Positions 39,235 to 48,736 of a DNA stretch of 52,675 nt are shown piece by piece (positions within the stretch are counted from its first letter, which is position 1; the number at the start of each line of letters is the position of its first letter). The position numbers and the translations under genes were made by a program. The stretch is from assembly GCA_043803805.1 (NCBI GenBank), contig JAZDJP010000057.1:1-52675 (forward strand). Reading direction: 5' to 3'. Source of the DNA: JAZDJP01 sp043803805. Its GTDB lineage: Bacteria; Planctomycetota; JAZDJP01. The notes below the pieces were generated by a model. It saw only the letters and a list, made by a program, of their open reading frames with translations, was not told the origin of the DNA and made no database searches.

Positions 39235-42200
39235 ATGGGTATCCACCAGCCAGAATCCTCCGATCTGACGTTTATCACGAACGAGCCAGGCAAATGCCTC
39301 CGTGACCGTTTGGAGGTTTTGCTACGGGATGACACGCGCTTTTTCGATTGTCTTGTCGGGTATTTTTACATCAGTGGATTTTACAATATCTATCCCGCGC
39401 TCGAAAAAACGGAAAAAGTTCGCATTCTGGTGGGTCTCAAGACGGATCGGGCGACATACGAATTAAAGCAACAAGCGATGACACAAGGCGAGTTGTCTTT
39501 TTCCCACACGGCAACAAAAGAAAAAATCGCCTCCGAAATTCTCGGCGAACTCGAAACATCATCCGACAGTGTTGACGTTGAGGCAGGGGTGCATAAATTC
39601 ATCGAGTGGATCCGTTCGGGAAAACTCGAAATCAAGGCATACCCGTCGCAAAATCTACACGCGAAGGTCTATATTATGACCTTTGCCGAGGGAGACAGGG
39701 ACAAGGGGCGGGTCATCACCGGTTCGAGCAACCTCACCCGTGCGGGGTTGCAGGACAATCTGGAATTCAACGTCGAACTCAAGAATCGTTCGGATTACGA
39801 TTTCGCCATTGCGAAATTCAACGAACTCTGGGATGTGGCGGTGGACCTTTCCAAACCGTATGAGGACATTGTCACCAACCGATCGCCCTTCGCGCATTTC
39901 ACGCCTTACGAACTCTACTTGAAATTTCTCTACGAGTATTTTCGAGGTGAACTCAACCGCCCATCGGAGTTGGAGAGGTCACATACTCCTCCAGGCTTCA
40001 AGAAGTTGAAATATCAGGATGAAGCGGTTCTGAACGCCCGAAAAATCCTTGATGAGTACGGCGGAGTCTTCCTTTCGGACGTGGTCGGGCTCGGCAAGAC
40101 CTACATGGCCGCGCTTCTGGCGCAACAACTCGACGGGAGAAATTTGGTCATCGCGCCTCCGCATTTGCTTGACCCGAGCAAGAAAGGCTCATGGCCTGAT
40201 GTCTTCGGTGATTTCCAAGTTCGGCAGGCGCGTTACGAATCCGTTGGAAAACTTGATTCCCTTTTGGAAACCGACCTTTCTGCATACACAAACGTTTTTA
40301 TTGACGAATCGCACCGATTCCGCACCGAAACCAACCAGACTTATGAAACGCTCGCCCAGATATGCCGGGGCAAGCGCGTGATTCTGGTCTCGGCGACGCC
40401 GCTCAACAACACCCCCCGTGACATTTTGAGCCAGGTCAAATTGTTCCAGAACGGGAAAAACAGCACCATTCCCAACCTGCGGAATCTGGAGAAATTTTTC
40501 ACGGAACTGGAAAAGAGGTTGGATGGTCTCGATCGTCTTCGGGACCGTGATTCGTATTTCAAGGTTGTGCAGGCGAACGCGAAGGCGACACGGGAGAAGG
40601 TCTTGAAATATCTGATGATCCGCCGCACCCGGAGCGAAATCGAAAAGTATTATGGGGATGATATGCGGGAGCAGAAACTTAAATTCCCCGAGGTCGTTGA
40701 TCCCGAACCACTCTTTTACGCATTCAATCAAACCGAAAGCGACGTGTTCGCCGAAACCGTGCGTTTGCTCGGGGCCGCGTTCACCTATTCGCGTTACCAG
40801 CCGCTCATGTATTACACGGGGGAGATGCCGAAAGGCGAACTTCAGCGCGGGCAACGCGGGCAGAAGAATCTCGCCCGGTTTATGAAAATCCTGATCGTGA
40901 AGCGTTTGGAGAGCAGTTTCACGGCGTTTCGGCTCACCCTCGACAGATTCCTGCATTCCTACGAGCGCGTCATCGAAGAATTCCGCAAGGGCAACGTCTA
41001 CACGAGCAAGAAGTACACCAACAAGATTTTCGACCTTCTGGAAGAAGGGGACCAGGAAGGGGTTGAACAACTTCTCGCCGATGACAAGGCGAAACGTCTC
41101 GCCTCGGAAGATTTCACCGCCGGACTCATTCGCGATCTGGAGAATGATTTCGCCACGCTCAAGCGAATCAAAACCATGTGGGGAAAAGTTTCCCGCGATC
41201 CCAAATGGGAGGCGTTCCGGGAGAAATTGAAAACTGAAACCCGCCTGAAAAAAGGAAAACTTATCATCTTCACCGAATCGAAGGAGACGGCGGATTATCT
41301 CGCGGACAAAATCAAAAAAGAGGTCGAGCCAAGGACATTGCTTTATACCGCGAATTCGGGGGAAGAAGCCCACAAGGAAGTCGTCGCCAACTTCGACAGA
41401 AATGCGTTTCTCTCGCGGGACGATTACCGCATCCTCGTGAGCACCGAGGTGTTGTCCGAGGGGGTGAACCTCCATCGTTCCAACATCGTCATCAATTACG
41501 ACATCCCGTGGAATCCCACGCGGATGATCCAGCGCGTCGGGCGTGTGAATCGCCTGGATACCACGTTCGATACGATTTACACCTACAATTTCTTCCCCAC
41601 CGACGAGGCGAACGACGAGATCAAACTCACGGAAGCCGCCGAGGCCAAGATTCAGGCATTTATCGAGATGCTGGGGGCGGATGCGCGGTTGCTTACCGAT
41701 GACGAGGAGATCAAGTCCCACGACCTCTTTAAACGGTTGAACTCGAAAAAAACCATCACGGGTGAGGACGGGGATGAGGAAAGCGAACTCGAATACCTCA
41801 CCGAGATCCGCGCGGTGCGCGACAAAGAACCCAACCTTTTCGAGCGAATCAAACGATTGCCGAAAAAAGCGCGCTCCACGCGGGCGTTTGAGCCGGGGAC
41901 AAAACCGGCGGGAAATTCATTGCCGGGACTTCTCACCTATTTCCGTCAGGGGCGGCTCGATAAATTTTACCTCGCTCATGCCGAAGGCGACGGCGCGCTC
42001 GAACTGGATTTTATGACGGCGGTAAAAGTGTTGAAGCCCGCCGACCTCCAAGAGAAACGGCAGGACATTCCGCAGGATTTCTACGCGCTCCTTGATAAAA
42101 ACAAGGAGGCATTCACCGCCGATACGCATCCGGCAGATGAGGATGCGTTTTCCCGGCATCGCGGCGGCGCAAATGACGCCCACATTATGAAACGGCTGAA

Positions 42201-42483
42201 GGCAAAGGACTTCGTTGGTTATCAGGGCTTCACCGATGAAGACGAATCGTTTATCGAGCAGGTGAAACAGGCGTTTGCCGACGGCGCGATCCCCAAACCC
42301 ACGGCAAAAAAGGTGAAAGAGGCGCTCGAACGCGAGATTGAACCGCTCAAGGTGCTGGGTATTCTGCGGCGCGACATTCCTGTCCAATTTCTTCAACCGA
42401 CCATCGCACAATCCACGCAAAACGCCTGTGGCCCGCGTGAAGTGATTCTCTCTTCCTATTTGCTGGAGCCGCCGGCCCTATGA
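39235..42483 (+). CDS. PLD-nuclease/SNF2-type helicase fusion
   Basis: 1082 residues. The N-terminus is a phospholipase-D-like domain (about 1-205) with one HxK...GSxN block: LHAKVYIM (about 140) and GSSNLT (about 162). Then comes an SF2 helicase core: VVGLGKTYMA (Walker A, about 282), IDESHRFR (DESH, about 356), SATPLNN (motif III), LSEGVNLHRSN and QRVGRVNRL (motifs V and VI, about 742-775). Such proteins translocate on DNA and may cut it. It overlaps the next gene by 4 bp (ATGA). The combination resembles the helicase and PLD parts of DISARM-like systems, but DrmA and DrmB are absent. Confidence 0.85.
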   Translation: MGIHQPESSDLTFITNEPGKCLRDRLEVLLRDDTRFFDCLVGYFYISGFYNIYPALEKTEKVRILVGLKTDRATYELKQQAMTQGELSFSHTATKEKIASEILGELETSSDSVDVEAGVHKFIEWIRSGKLEIKAYPSQNLHAKVYIMTFAEGDRDKGRVITGSSNLTRAGLQDNLEFNVELKNRSDYDFAIAKFNELWDVAVDLSKPYEDIVTNRSPFAHFTPYELYLKFLYEYFRGELNRPSELERSHTPPGFKKLKYQDEAVLNARKILDEYGGVFLSDVVGLGKTYMAALLAQQLDGRNLVIAPPHLLDPSKKGSWPDVFGDFQVRQARYESVGKLDSLLETDLSAYTNVFIDESHRFRTETNQTYETLAQICRGKRVILVSATPLNNTPRDILSQVKLFQNGKNSTIPNLRNLEKFFTELEKRLDGLDRLRDRDSYFKVVQANAKATREKVLKYLMIRRTRSEIEKYYGDDMREQKLKFPEVVDPEPLFYAFNQTESDVFAETVRLLGAAFTYSRYQPLMYYTGEMPKGELQRGQRGQKNLARFMKILIVKRLESSFTAFRLTLDRFLHSYERVIEEFRKGNVYTSKKYTNKIFDLLEEGDQEGVEQLLADDKAKRLASEDFTAGLIRDLENDFATLKRIKTMWGKVSRDPKWEAFREKLKTETRLKKGKLIIFTESKETADYLADKIKKEVEPRTLLYTANSGEEAHKEVVANFDRNAFLSRDDYRILVSTEVLSEGVNLHRSNIVINYDIPWNPTRMIQRVGRVNRLDTTFDTIYTYNFFPTDEANDEIKLTEAAEAKIQAFIEMLGADARLLTDDEEIKSHDLFKRLNSKKTITGEDGDEESELEYLTEIRAVRDKEPNLFERIKRLPKKARSTRAFEPGTKPAGNSLPGLLTYFRQGRLDKFYLAHAEGDGALELDFMTAVKVLKPADLQEKRQDIPQDFYALLDKNKEAFTADTHPADEDAFSRHRGGANDAHIMKRLKAKDFVGYQGFTDEDESFIEQVKQAFADGAIPKPTAKKVKEALEREIEPLKVLGILRRDIPVQFLQPTIAQSTQNACGPREVILSSYLLEPPAL

Positions 42484-43844
42484 AATACCGGGAATCCGAA
42501 ATCGTCGAACTGAAGAAATCCACCTCCGAATTGAAGGAGGCCGTCATCTCCATCGCCGCCATGCTGAACAAACATGGCAAGGGAACCGTTTGCTTCGGCG
42601 TCAGGAACGACGGGGTTGCGATCGGGCAACCCATCGGTTCGGATACCCTTCGGACCGTGTCGCAAGCCATCGCCGGACACGTCGAACCCCAAATTTATCC
42701 GACGGTACAAGGGCTTAAAATTCAAGGCAAGGATTGCATCATTGTCAAATGTGAAGGGAGATCGGCGCCTTATTTCGCCTACGGCCGGGCTTATATGCGC
42801 GTGGCCGATGAGGACAGGCAACTTTCGGTTGGAGAACTGGCACGCCTGATGGCGGAAAGGAATCCGTTCGCTTCGCCATGGGAAAGCGCGATTTCCGATG
42901 TTCCCGTTGCGAAGGCCTCGGCGAAAACCGTTCGCCAATTCGTGAAAAAGGCGAACGAGGCGGGACGAATCGCCTATCGTTATAACGATCTCAAGAACGT
43001 TTTGAAAAAATTGGGGCTTGTGTCCGGCGGGAAATTGCTGAATGCGGGCAAGGCGCTTTTTACGAACGAACCCATGATGGAGGTCCAGGCCGCCGTTTTT
43101 GCCGGCGTTGACAAGGTGACGTTTCTGGATATCCAGAGTTTTCGCGGCAACCTCTTCGACCTGGCCCGGAGATCCGAGCAATATGTCAAGGAGCACATCA
43201 ACTGGCGGGCCGAGATCACCGGTTTCAAGAGGGAGGAAATTCCGGAAGTGCCGGTGGCCGCGTTCCGCGAAGCCGTCATCAATTCCTTGTGCCACCGGGA
43301 GTTTTCGAATCCCAAGGGCAACGAGGTGGCCATCTTCAAGGATCGCATCGAGATCTACAATCCCGGAAATTTTCCGGAAGGGCATACCCCGGAGGAGTTC
43401 ATTCGCGGAGAGGAACGCAGTCTCTTGCGGAATCCGGCGATCGCCAACGCATTTTATCTCGCCAGCGACATCGAACGCTGGGGTTCCGGATTGAAGCGCA
43501 TTGACCAGGCGTGCCGGGCGGCGGGTGTCCGGGTGGATTTCAAGAATATCAAAACCGGATTTCTGGTTGTGCTCCACAGGCCGAAAGCCGGCGGCGAAAA
43601 GATTTCCGCCGGGGAAAAAGGTAGGGAGAAAAGTAGGGAGAAAAGTAGGGAGAAAATCCTCGGACTGGCGATTGCGAATCCCTGCATCACCCTGCGGGAA
43701 ATGGCCGAAATCCTGTCCATGAGCCACGCCGGCATTGAAAAGGTCGTGCGACGATTAAAGGGAGAAGGCCGTTTAAAACGTATCGGCCCGGACAAGGGCG
43801 GGCGGTGGGAAGTATTGTCTTCAAAGCAGGGGCTTGGCTCATGA
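42480..43844 (+). CDS. AlbA_2 / ATP-binding winged-helix regulator
   Basis: 454 residues. An AlbA_2 (Schlafen-like) domain covers about 1-115 (ESEIVELKKSTSEL, GVRNDGVAIG). The middle contains a GHKL-like ATP-binding tail (about 265-360: EAVINSLCHREF, IEIYNPG, RWGSGLKRI). A linker with three exact 12-bp repeats encodes REKSREKSREK (about 382-392), and a C-terminal winged helix (about 395-445) follows. Such proteins are common in defence loci, with uncertain roles as regulators. Both junctions with its neighbours are 4-bp overlaps. Confidence 0.82.
   Translation: MKYRESEIVELKKSTSELKEAVISIAAMLNKHGKGTVCFGVRNDGVAIGQPIGSDTLRTVSQAIAGHVEPQIYPTVQGLKIQGKDCIIVKCEGRSAPYFAYGRAYMRVADEDRQLSVGELARLMAERNPFASPWESAISDVPVAKASAKTVRQFVKKANEAGRIAYRYNDLKNVLKKLGLVSGGKLLNAGKALFTNEPMMEVQAAVFAGVDKVTFLDIQSFRGNLFDLARRSEQYVKEHINWRAEITGFKREEIPEVPVAAFREAVINSLCHREFSNPKGNEVAIFKDRIEIYNPGNFPEGHTPEEFIRGEERSLLRNPAIANAFYLASDIERWGSGLKRIDQACRAAGVRVDFKNIKTGFLVVLHRPKAGGEKISAGEKGREKSREKSREKILGLAIANPCITLREMAEILSMSHAGIEKVVRRLKGEGRLKRIGPDKGGRWEVLSSKQGLGS
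43621..43656 (+). repeat. three exact copies of a 12-bp tandem repeat in the regulator gene
   Basis: GTAGGGAGAAAA occurs three times without change (43621-43632, 43633-43644, 43645-43656). It encodes charged repeats in the linker before the winged helix. Copy-number change keeps the frame. Confidence 0.9.
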
Positions 43845-46800
43845 ATCCGGCGCAATCTCGAACGCTCATCGAGCAAACATTCCGGCAGTCATTCGACAAA
43901 ACGCAATTTCAAAAGTTCGCGATGGAATTGCTTCATCGGTTCGATGAATCCAAGGCCCAGCAGTGGAACATCACCTACATCAAGGACGCCTTCAAGGAAC
44001 ACGTGAACCGTTATGAACGCCTCGGCACCTATACCGCGCCGGGAAAGGAAAAGCTCGATATTCTCATCGTGCATCTGGCGAAGGAATCCAAATTGGAGCG
44101 CGCCCGCACCGCCATCCGTAATTTCGTGGCGGATCACCTCAAGAACCGCGAAGAGAAGGACGCCGCGCTCGTGGCGTTCGTTTCGCCGACGGGGAATCAG
44201 TGGCGGTTCTCGTATGTAAAGATGGAGTACGCCGCCGTTGAAAAGGAATCGGGAAAGGTGGGCGTGGAGACGCGCCTCACCCCTGCCCGCCGCTTCTCCT
44301 ACCTTGTCGGCGAGGACGAAAGTTGCCACACCGCACAAACAAGGTTTCTCAACCTTCTTCAAAACACAGACAAAGATCCCACACTTGCGGAATTGGAATC
44401 GGCTTTCAGCGTTGAGGCGGTCACGAAGGAATTCTTTACCCGATACAGGGATTTGTTCGAGGAGATCAATAAAGCGCTGGAAAAACTCGTCAAGGACGAC
44501 AACGTCATCCACGGGGAGTTCAAAAAGAAGGGCGTCAAAGCGGTGGATTTTTCAAAAAAACTCCTTGGACAGATCGTATTTTTGTACTTCATTCAGAAGA
44601 AAGGTTGGCTCGGCGTCGAAAAAGGACGGGATTGGGGAAGCGGGCCGCGTGATTTTCTGCGGCGTCTGGCGGATGGGAAGCACGGCACATGCAAAAATTT
44701 CTTCAATGACATTCTTGAACCGCTTTTCTACGACACCCTCGCGACGGAGCGCGGCGGCGAGGCCTGGAGCAAACGCTTTCGGTGCCGCATTCCGTTTTTA
44801 AATGGCGGCCTCTTCGAACCGATCGGCGGGTACGACTGGGAAAAGACCGACATCGTTCTGCCCAACCGTCTTTTCTTCAACACGGAACCGTTCGAGGGCG
44901 ACATCACGGGCACCGGCGTCCTCGATGTTTTTGATCGCTACAACTTCACCGTGAACGAAGCCGAACCTTTGGAAAAGGAAGTCGCCATTGACCCCGAAAT
45001 GCTCGGCAAGGTGTTCGAGAACCTCATCGAGGACAACCGGCGGAAGGGGCTCGGCGCATTTTACACCCCGCGCGAGATTGTCCACTACATGTGCCAGGAG
45101 AGTTTGATCGCCTATCTGGATACGGCGGTGAACGTCTCCACGGAATCGGTTGACCCGGGAACGGCGAACCAGGCCAAATTGTTCACGGCCGCCGAACCCG
45201 GGCCGCTTTGGTTTTCCACCACGGTCCGGAAGGACGTCGTGCCCCGCGACGATATCGAAACCCTGGTGCGCCACGGCGACCAATACCTGCCTTACGAGGA
45301 GGCGAAACAGGCCGGAACGATCGGTCGTGATTACCCCAAACCGCCCAGGCGTATTGAGCAGAACGCGCGGTTGATTGATGACAAACTGGCCGATATCACC
45401 GTCTGCGATCCCGCAGTAGGGTCGGGCGCGTTTCCTGTCGGGATGATGATGGAGATCGTCCGCGCCCGTCGGGCGCTGTCGCCCTACCTCGGCGACGCCC
45501 GCGAGCGAACTGCGTATCATTTCAAACGCCATGCCATCCAGAACTGCCTTTACGGCGTGGACATTGATCCGAGCGCCGTCGAGATCGCCAAACTCCGGTT
45601 GTGGCTTTCGCTCGTCGTGGATGAGGAGAATGTTAAGGAGATCAAGCCACTCCCCAATTTGGATTACAAGATTGTGGCCGGTGATTCGCTGATCTGCTCA
45701 GGCACCGAAGGGATGCTATTCAAAAACAACACGTTGTCCGAATTGGAAGAGTTGAAGCGGAATGTTTTTGAAGAGGTCGATCATGACCGAAAGGGGAAAT
45801 TTAAAGAACGCATTTCAACGCTTTTCGACGAGATTACGGAGGGGAAACGTCTGTTTGATTTTGAAATCTATTTTTCGGAGGTGTTCAAGGGACGCGGCGG
45901 TTTTGACGTCACGATCGGCAACCCGCCCTATGTGCGGCAGGAAGAGATCAAGGCGATAAAACCCGAACTGAAGAAGCGGTTCGAATGTTACACGGGGACC
46001 GCCGACCTGTTCGTGTATTTTTACGAACGCGCCTGGAAGTTGCTTCGCCCGGGCGGCACCCACGCCTTCATCACCTCCAATAAATTCCTTCGTTCCGGTT
46101 ACGGCGAGAAACTTCGGGGTTTTCTGACGTGCAACACCCGGATTCTACGACTTGTGGATTTTGGCGATGCGCCGGTATTCGAGGCCATCGCTTACCCGTG
46201 CGTGCTCGTCTTCCAAAAGACCACGGTGAACGCCACCGGGAACGCCAAAAACTCGGCGAAGGCGTTGACGTGGAAACCCGGCCCGCCGCTTGAAAATTTC
46301 GATGCGATCTTCGCCGAAAAATCCATGGAAGTCGCGCAAAGCGGCCTGACGAAGGATGGCTGGCATTTGGAATCGCCCGCCGTTTTGCGCCTTCTCGAAA
46401 AACTCCGTCGCGCCGGGACACCGCTCGGCGAATATGTCAACGGACGATTTTATTATGGCATCAAAACGGGCTTCAACGAAGCGTTCATCGTGGATCGAGC
46501 CACGCGCGACCGCCTCATCCGTGAGCACAAATCATCTGCCGAAATCCTGAAACCGTTTCTGCGCGGGCGGGATGTGAAGCGGTGGCGGGTGGAACCGCAG
46601 GATTTATGGCTCATCTTTACCCGTCGCGGCATTGACATAAGTAAATATCCCGCCATTCAAAACCATCTCTTGCCGTTCAAGAAACAACTCATGCCCGGAA
46701 AACCGGGCGGTCGGAAACCGGGCAGTTACGAGTGGTATGAAATCCAGGACAACATCGCTTACTGGCAGGAATTCGAGCAGACGAAGATTCTTTATCCTGA

Positions 46801-47185
46801 CATTTACGAACACCAGAGTTTCACATGGGATGAAAGCGGCTGCTACGCGGCGAATACCTGCTACTTTATTCCGACAAAGGAGAAGTGGCTGGTTGCCCTG
46901 ATGAATTCGCAAGCGGTGGAATGGTTTTATTCCAACGTGTCAAACAAGGTTCGCGGTGGTTACCTGCGGGCGTTTTCTGATTACATGAAACAGATTCCAA
47001 TTCCCTCTGTGGCGGGCGACAAACAGAAGTCGGTAGAGCACTTGGTGGATCGGATTTTGTCGTCGAAGCGGAAGGACGCCGAGGCGGACGTAGGCGTTTT
47101 TGAAAAAGAGATTGATCAGATCGTTTATGAACATTACGGCCTGACCGGAGAAGAAATCAGGTTGGTGGAAGGATCGGGAAAGTAG
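43841..47185 (+). CDS. Eco57I/PglX-like N6-adenine DNA methyltransferase
   Basis: 1114 residues from the ATG overlapping the regulator stop. A large N-terminal region (1-about 390) without recognisable nuclease residues leads to AFYTPREIVHYM (about 407-418), motif I CDPAVGSGAFPVG (about 522), and motif IV IGNPPYVRQ (about 694). The C-terminus (about 830-1114) looks like a target-recognition region (FYYGIKTGFNEAF, RPFLRGRDVKRW-like). It should methylate adenine in a specific site. No cleavage module is seen, so the helicase-PLD may do that. Confidence 0.88.
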   Translation: MNPAQSRTLIEQTFRQSFDKTQFQKFAMELLHRFDESKAQQWNITYIKDAFKEHVNRYERLGTYTAPGKEKLDILIVHLAKESKLERARTAIRNFVADHLKNREEKDAALVAFVSPTGNQWRFSYVKMEYAAVEKESGKVGVETRLTPARRFSYLVGEDESCHTAQTRFLNLLQNTDKDPTLAELESAFSVEAVTKEFFTRYRDLFEEINKALEKLVKDDNVIHGEFKKKGVKAVDFSKKLLGQIVFLYFIQKKGWLGVEKGRDWGSGPRDFLRRLADGKHGTCKNFFNDILEPLFYDTLATERGGEAWSKRFRCRIPFLNGGLFEPIGGYDWEKTDIVLPNRLFFNTEPFEGDITGTGVLDVFDRYNFTVNEAEPLEKEVAIDPEMLGKVFENLIEDNRRKGLGAFYTPREIVHYMCQESLIAYLDTAVNVSTESVDPGTANQAKLFTAAEPGPLWFSTTVRKDVVPRDDIETLVRHGDQYLPYEEAKQAGTIGRDYPKPPRRIEQNARLIDDKLADITVCDPAVGSGAFPVGMMMEIVRARRALSPYLGDARERTAYHFKRHAIQNCLYGVDIDPSAVEIAKLRLWLSLVVDEENVKEIKPLPNLDYKIVAGDSLICSGTEGMLFKNNTLSELEELKRNVFEEVDHDRKGKFKERISTLFDEITEGKRLFDFEIYFSEVFKGRGGFDVTIGNPPYVRQEEIKAIKPELKKRFECYTGTADLFVYFYERAWKLLRPGGTHAFITSNKFLRSGYGEKLRGFLTCNTRILRLVDFGDAPVFEAIAYPCVLVFQKTTVNATGNAKNSAKALTWKPGPPLENFDAIFAEKSMEVAQSGLTKDGWHLESPAVLRLLEKLRRAGTPLGEYVNGRFYYGIKTGFNEAFIVDRATRDRLIREHKSSAEILKPFLRGRDVKRWRVEPQDLWLIFTRRGIDISKYPAIQNHLLPFKKQLMPGKPGGRKPGSYEWYEIQDNIAYWQEFEQTKILYPDIYEHQSFTWDESGCYAANTCYFIPTKEKWLVALMNSQAVEWFYSNVSNKVRGGYLRAFSDYMKQIPIPSVAGDKQKSVEHLVDRILSSKRKDAEADVGVFEKEIDQIVYEHYGLTGEEIRLVEGSGK

Positions 47186-47193
47186 GAGATTTC

Positions 47194-48066
47194 ATGACGA
47201 CTGTACTGCGCGGTGAGACAAAGGACATTTCCTCTTGGGAGGTTTTTGTTGAAGAACTGAACAAGATACAGATTTTGCGAGCCCAACGAAAAGCCGAGTG
47301 TGGACGCAGCGGGGATGAATTGTTGTTTCGCGGCCAGGGGGATTCGAGATGGTTATTGGAAACAACACTTGAGCGAACGTTGAGGCGGATGGGAAAGGTA
47401 GATTGTTCACTTGAACAATACTATCGGTGGATTCATTCGGCGCATGCTCAAATTGAGACCTTTTCCGATCGTGACTGGGAGATTCCTGATTGCACACAAT
47501 ATGGTAATTTCCTGAAAGAGGCCGTTCGCAACGATCTGCTCCTGTTTGCGAAGTTCCCTGGCTACGATTACATGGTGTATCTTCGTCATCATGGTTTTCC
47601 ATCCCCGCTTCTTGACTGGACGCGATCCCCGCAAGTGGCGGCGTACTTTGCTTTTCGCGAAGCAGACGTGAAGAAGACGGAAAAGGTTTCTCTGTACGTG
47701 CTTTGGGAAAGCACGGGGAAGGGTAAGAGTTGGACCTCAGCCCAACCGTATATTTGGAGTCTTGGACCATACGTTCGGAGCCACAGACGCCACTTTCTTC
47801 AACAGTGCGAATACACGATCTGCGTGGAGGAAAGAAGAAAGACGTCCGAACGAGTGGAGGAGTGGTATTACATGCCGCACGAGTCGGTTTTTAAAGACAA
47901 TACAGAAGAACAAGACCTGTTATGGAAATTCAGTATCCCATCATCGGAACGTTTGAAGGTCCTGAAGATACTCGATAACCTCAATGTGAATGCGCTCTCG
48001 CTATTTGGTTCCGAGGAAAGCCTCATGGAAACGATGGCGATGCGCGAAATCGAATTTCGAGGGTGA
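47194..48066 (+). CDS. FRG-domain protein
   Basis: 290 residues; ATG after TAGGAG, 8 nt behind the methylase stop. LLFRGQGDSRWLLETT (about 44-59) holds the name-giving Phe-Arg-Gly, and RHHGFPSPLLDWTRSP (about 131-146) is the second family block. FRG proteins are found in defence and toxin settings; the fold is suspected to be ADP-ribosyltransferase-like but the activity is not settled. It probably belongs to the helicase-methylase operon as an effector. Confidence 0.85.
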   Translation: MTTVLRGETKDISSWEVFVEELNKIQILRAQRKAECGRSGDELLFRGQGDSRWLLETTLERTLRRMGKVDCSLEQYYRWIHSAHAQIETFSDRDWEIPDCTQYGNFLKEAVRNDLLLFAKFPGYDYMVYLRHHGFPSPLLDWTRSPQVAAYFAFREADVKKTEKVSLYVLWESTGKGKSWTSAQPYIWSLGPYVRSHRRHFLQQCEYTICVEERRKTSERVEEWYYMPHESVFKDNTEEQDLLWKFSIPSSERLKVLKILDNLNVNALSLFGSEESLMETMAMREIEFRG

Positions 48067-48069
48067 TCC

Positions 48070-48135
48070 GTGCCACCATCCGCCGTCAAAACCATCCGCG
48101 ACCTGATCTATTGGCAATACGCCAAGGGGTTTTGA
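48070..48135 (+). pseudogene. truncated gene start, family with N-terminus VKTIRDLIYWQYAK
   Basis: A 21-codon frame, GTG start 4 nt after the FRG stop, reads PPSAVKTIRDLIYWQYAKGF and stops. A second truncated member lies at 49905. The N-terminus resembles, from memory and with low confidence, a family of HNH-type endonucleases. It ends 1 nt before darT. Confidence 0.6.
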
Positions 48136-48136
48136 A

Positions 48137-48727
48137 ATGAACCGTCGCGAGATTGCCGAACTGCATTGCATCGTTCCCATCGAGAATGTGCCGGGGATTA
48201 TGCAAGGTGGCCTCCTTTCCCATAAGCGGGCTGAAAAGGTGTCTCATCGTTCCGTAGCCATGATGGAGATTCAGGAACGACGGAAAAACAGGAGGATCCC
48301 GGGAGGCGGGATGTTGCACGAATACGCCAATTTGTATTTTGACGCGCACAATCCCATGCTCAGCAAGGTCCGGTCCGAAAATGACGCGATTTGTGTTTTG
48401 CGGGTTGGGGCCGAAGTGCTGGATTTGCCCGGCGTGATTGTCACGGATCGGAACGCCGCGGCCGATTACGCGCGTTTTTCTCCGGTTTCCGAGGGACTCA
48501 TGATGCTTGACCGGGATCGGATTTTTGCGCGTTCATGGATACATCCGGAAAATTTCAACGACGTACGGTTGCACAAGGCTCAAAAATGCGCGGAGGTTCT
48601 TGTGCCGGATCGGGTGGAACCGCGTTTTGTTTTGGGGGCTTATGTGGCAAACGCGGCGGCGGCGGCGAAGTTTCAGCAACTGAATATCCGGTTGCCTGTC
48701 AGCGTCAACGGTGATATATTCTTCTAG
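48137..48727 (+). CDS. darT: DarT ssDNA ADP-ribosyltransferase toxin
   Basis: 196 residues. Family features: N-terminal LHCIVPIENVPGIMQGGLLS, HEYANLYFDAHNPML, and the C-terminal catalytic Glu153 in KCAEVLVPDRV. DarT adds ADP-ribose from NAD to thymidine in single-stranded DNA, blocking replication; it serves in phage defence. It is 9 nt before the antitoxin gene. The protein is slightly shorter than average (about 210-220). Confidence 0.92.
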   Translation: MNRREIAELHCIVPIENVPGIMQGGLLSHKRAEKVSHRSVAMMEIQERRKNRRIPGGGMLHEYANLYFDAHNPMLSKVRSENDAICVLRVGAEVLDLPGVIVTDRNAAADYARFSPVSEGLMMLDRDRIFARSWIHPENFNDVRLHKAQKCAEVLVPDRVEPRFVLGAYVANAAAAAKFQQLNIRLPVSVNGDIFF

Positions 48728-48736
48728 GGGGCATTC

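Noticed and set aside
40189..41721. 510-codon minus-strand open frame opposite the helicase
   Set aside because: Shadow of the helicase gene, with no recognisable motif or ribosome-binding site.
43841..47185. Type IIG restriction enzyme with its own nuclease
   Set aside because: No PD-(D/E)xK or other nuclease pattern could be identified in the N-terminal 390 residues by eye, so I call only methylation.
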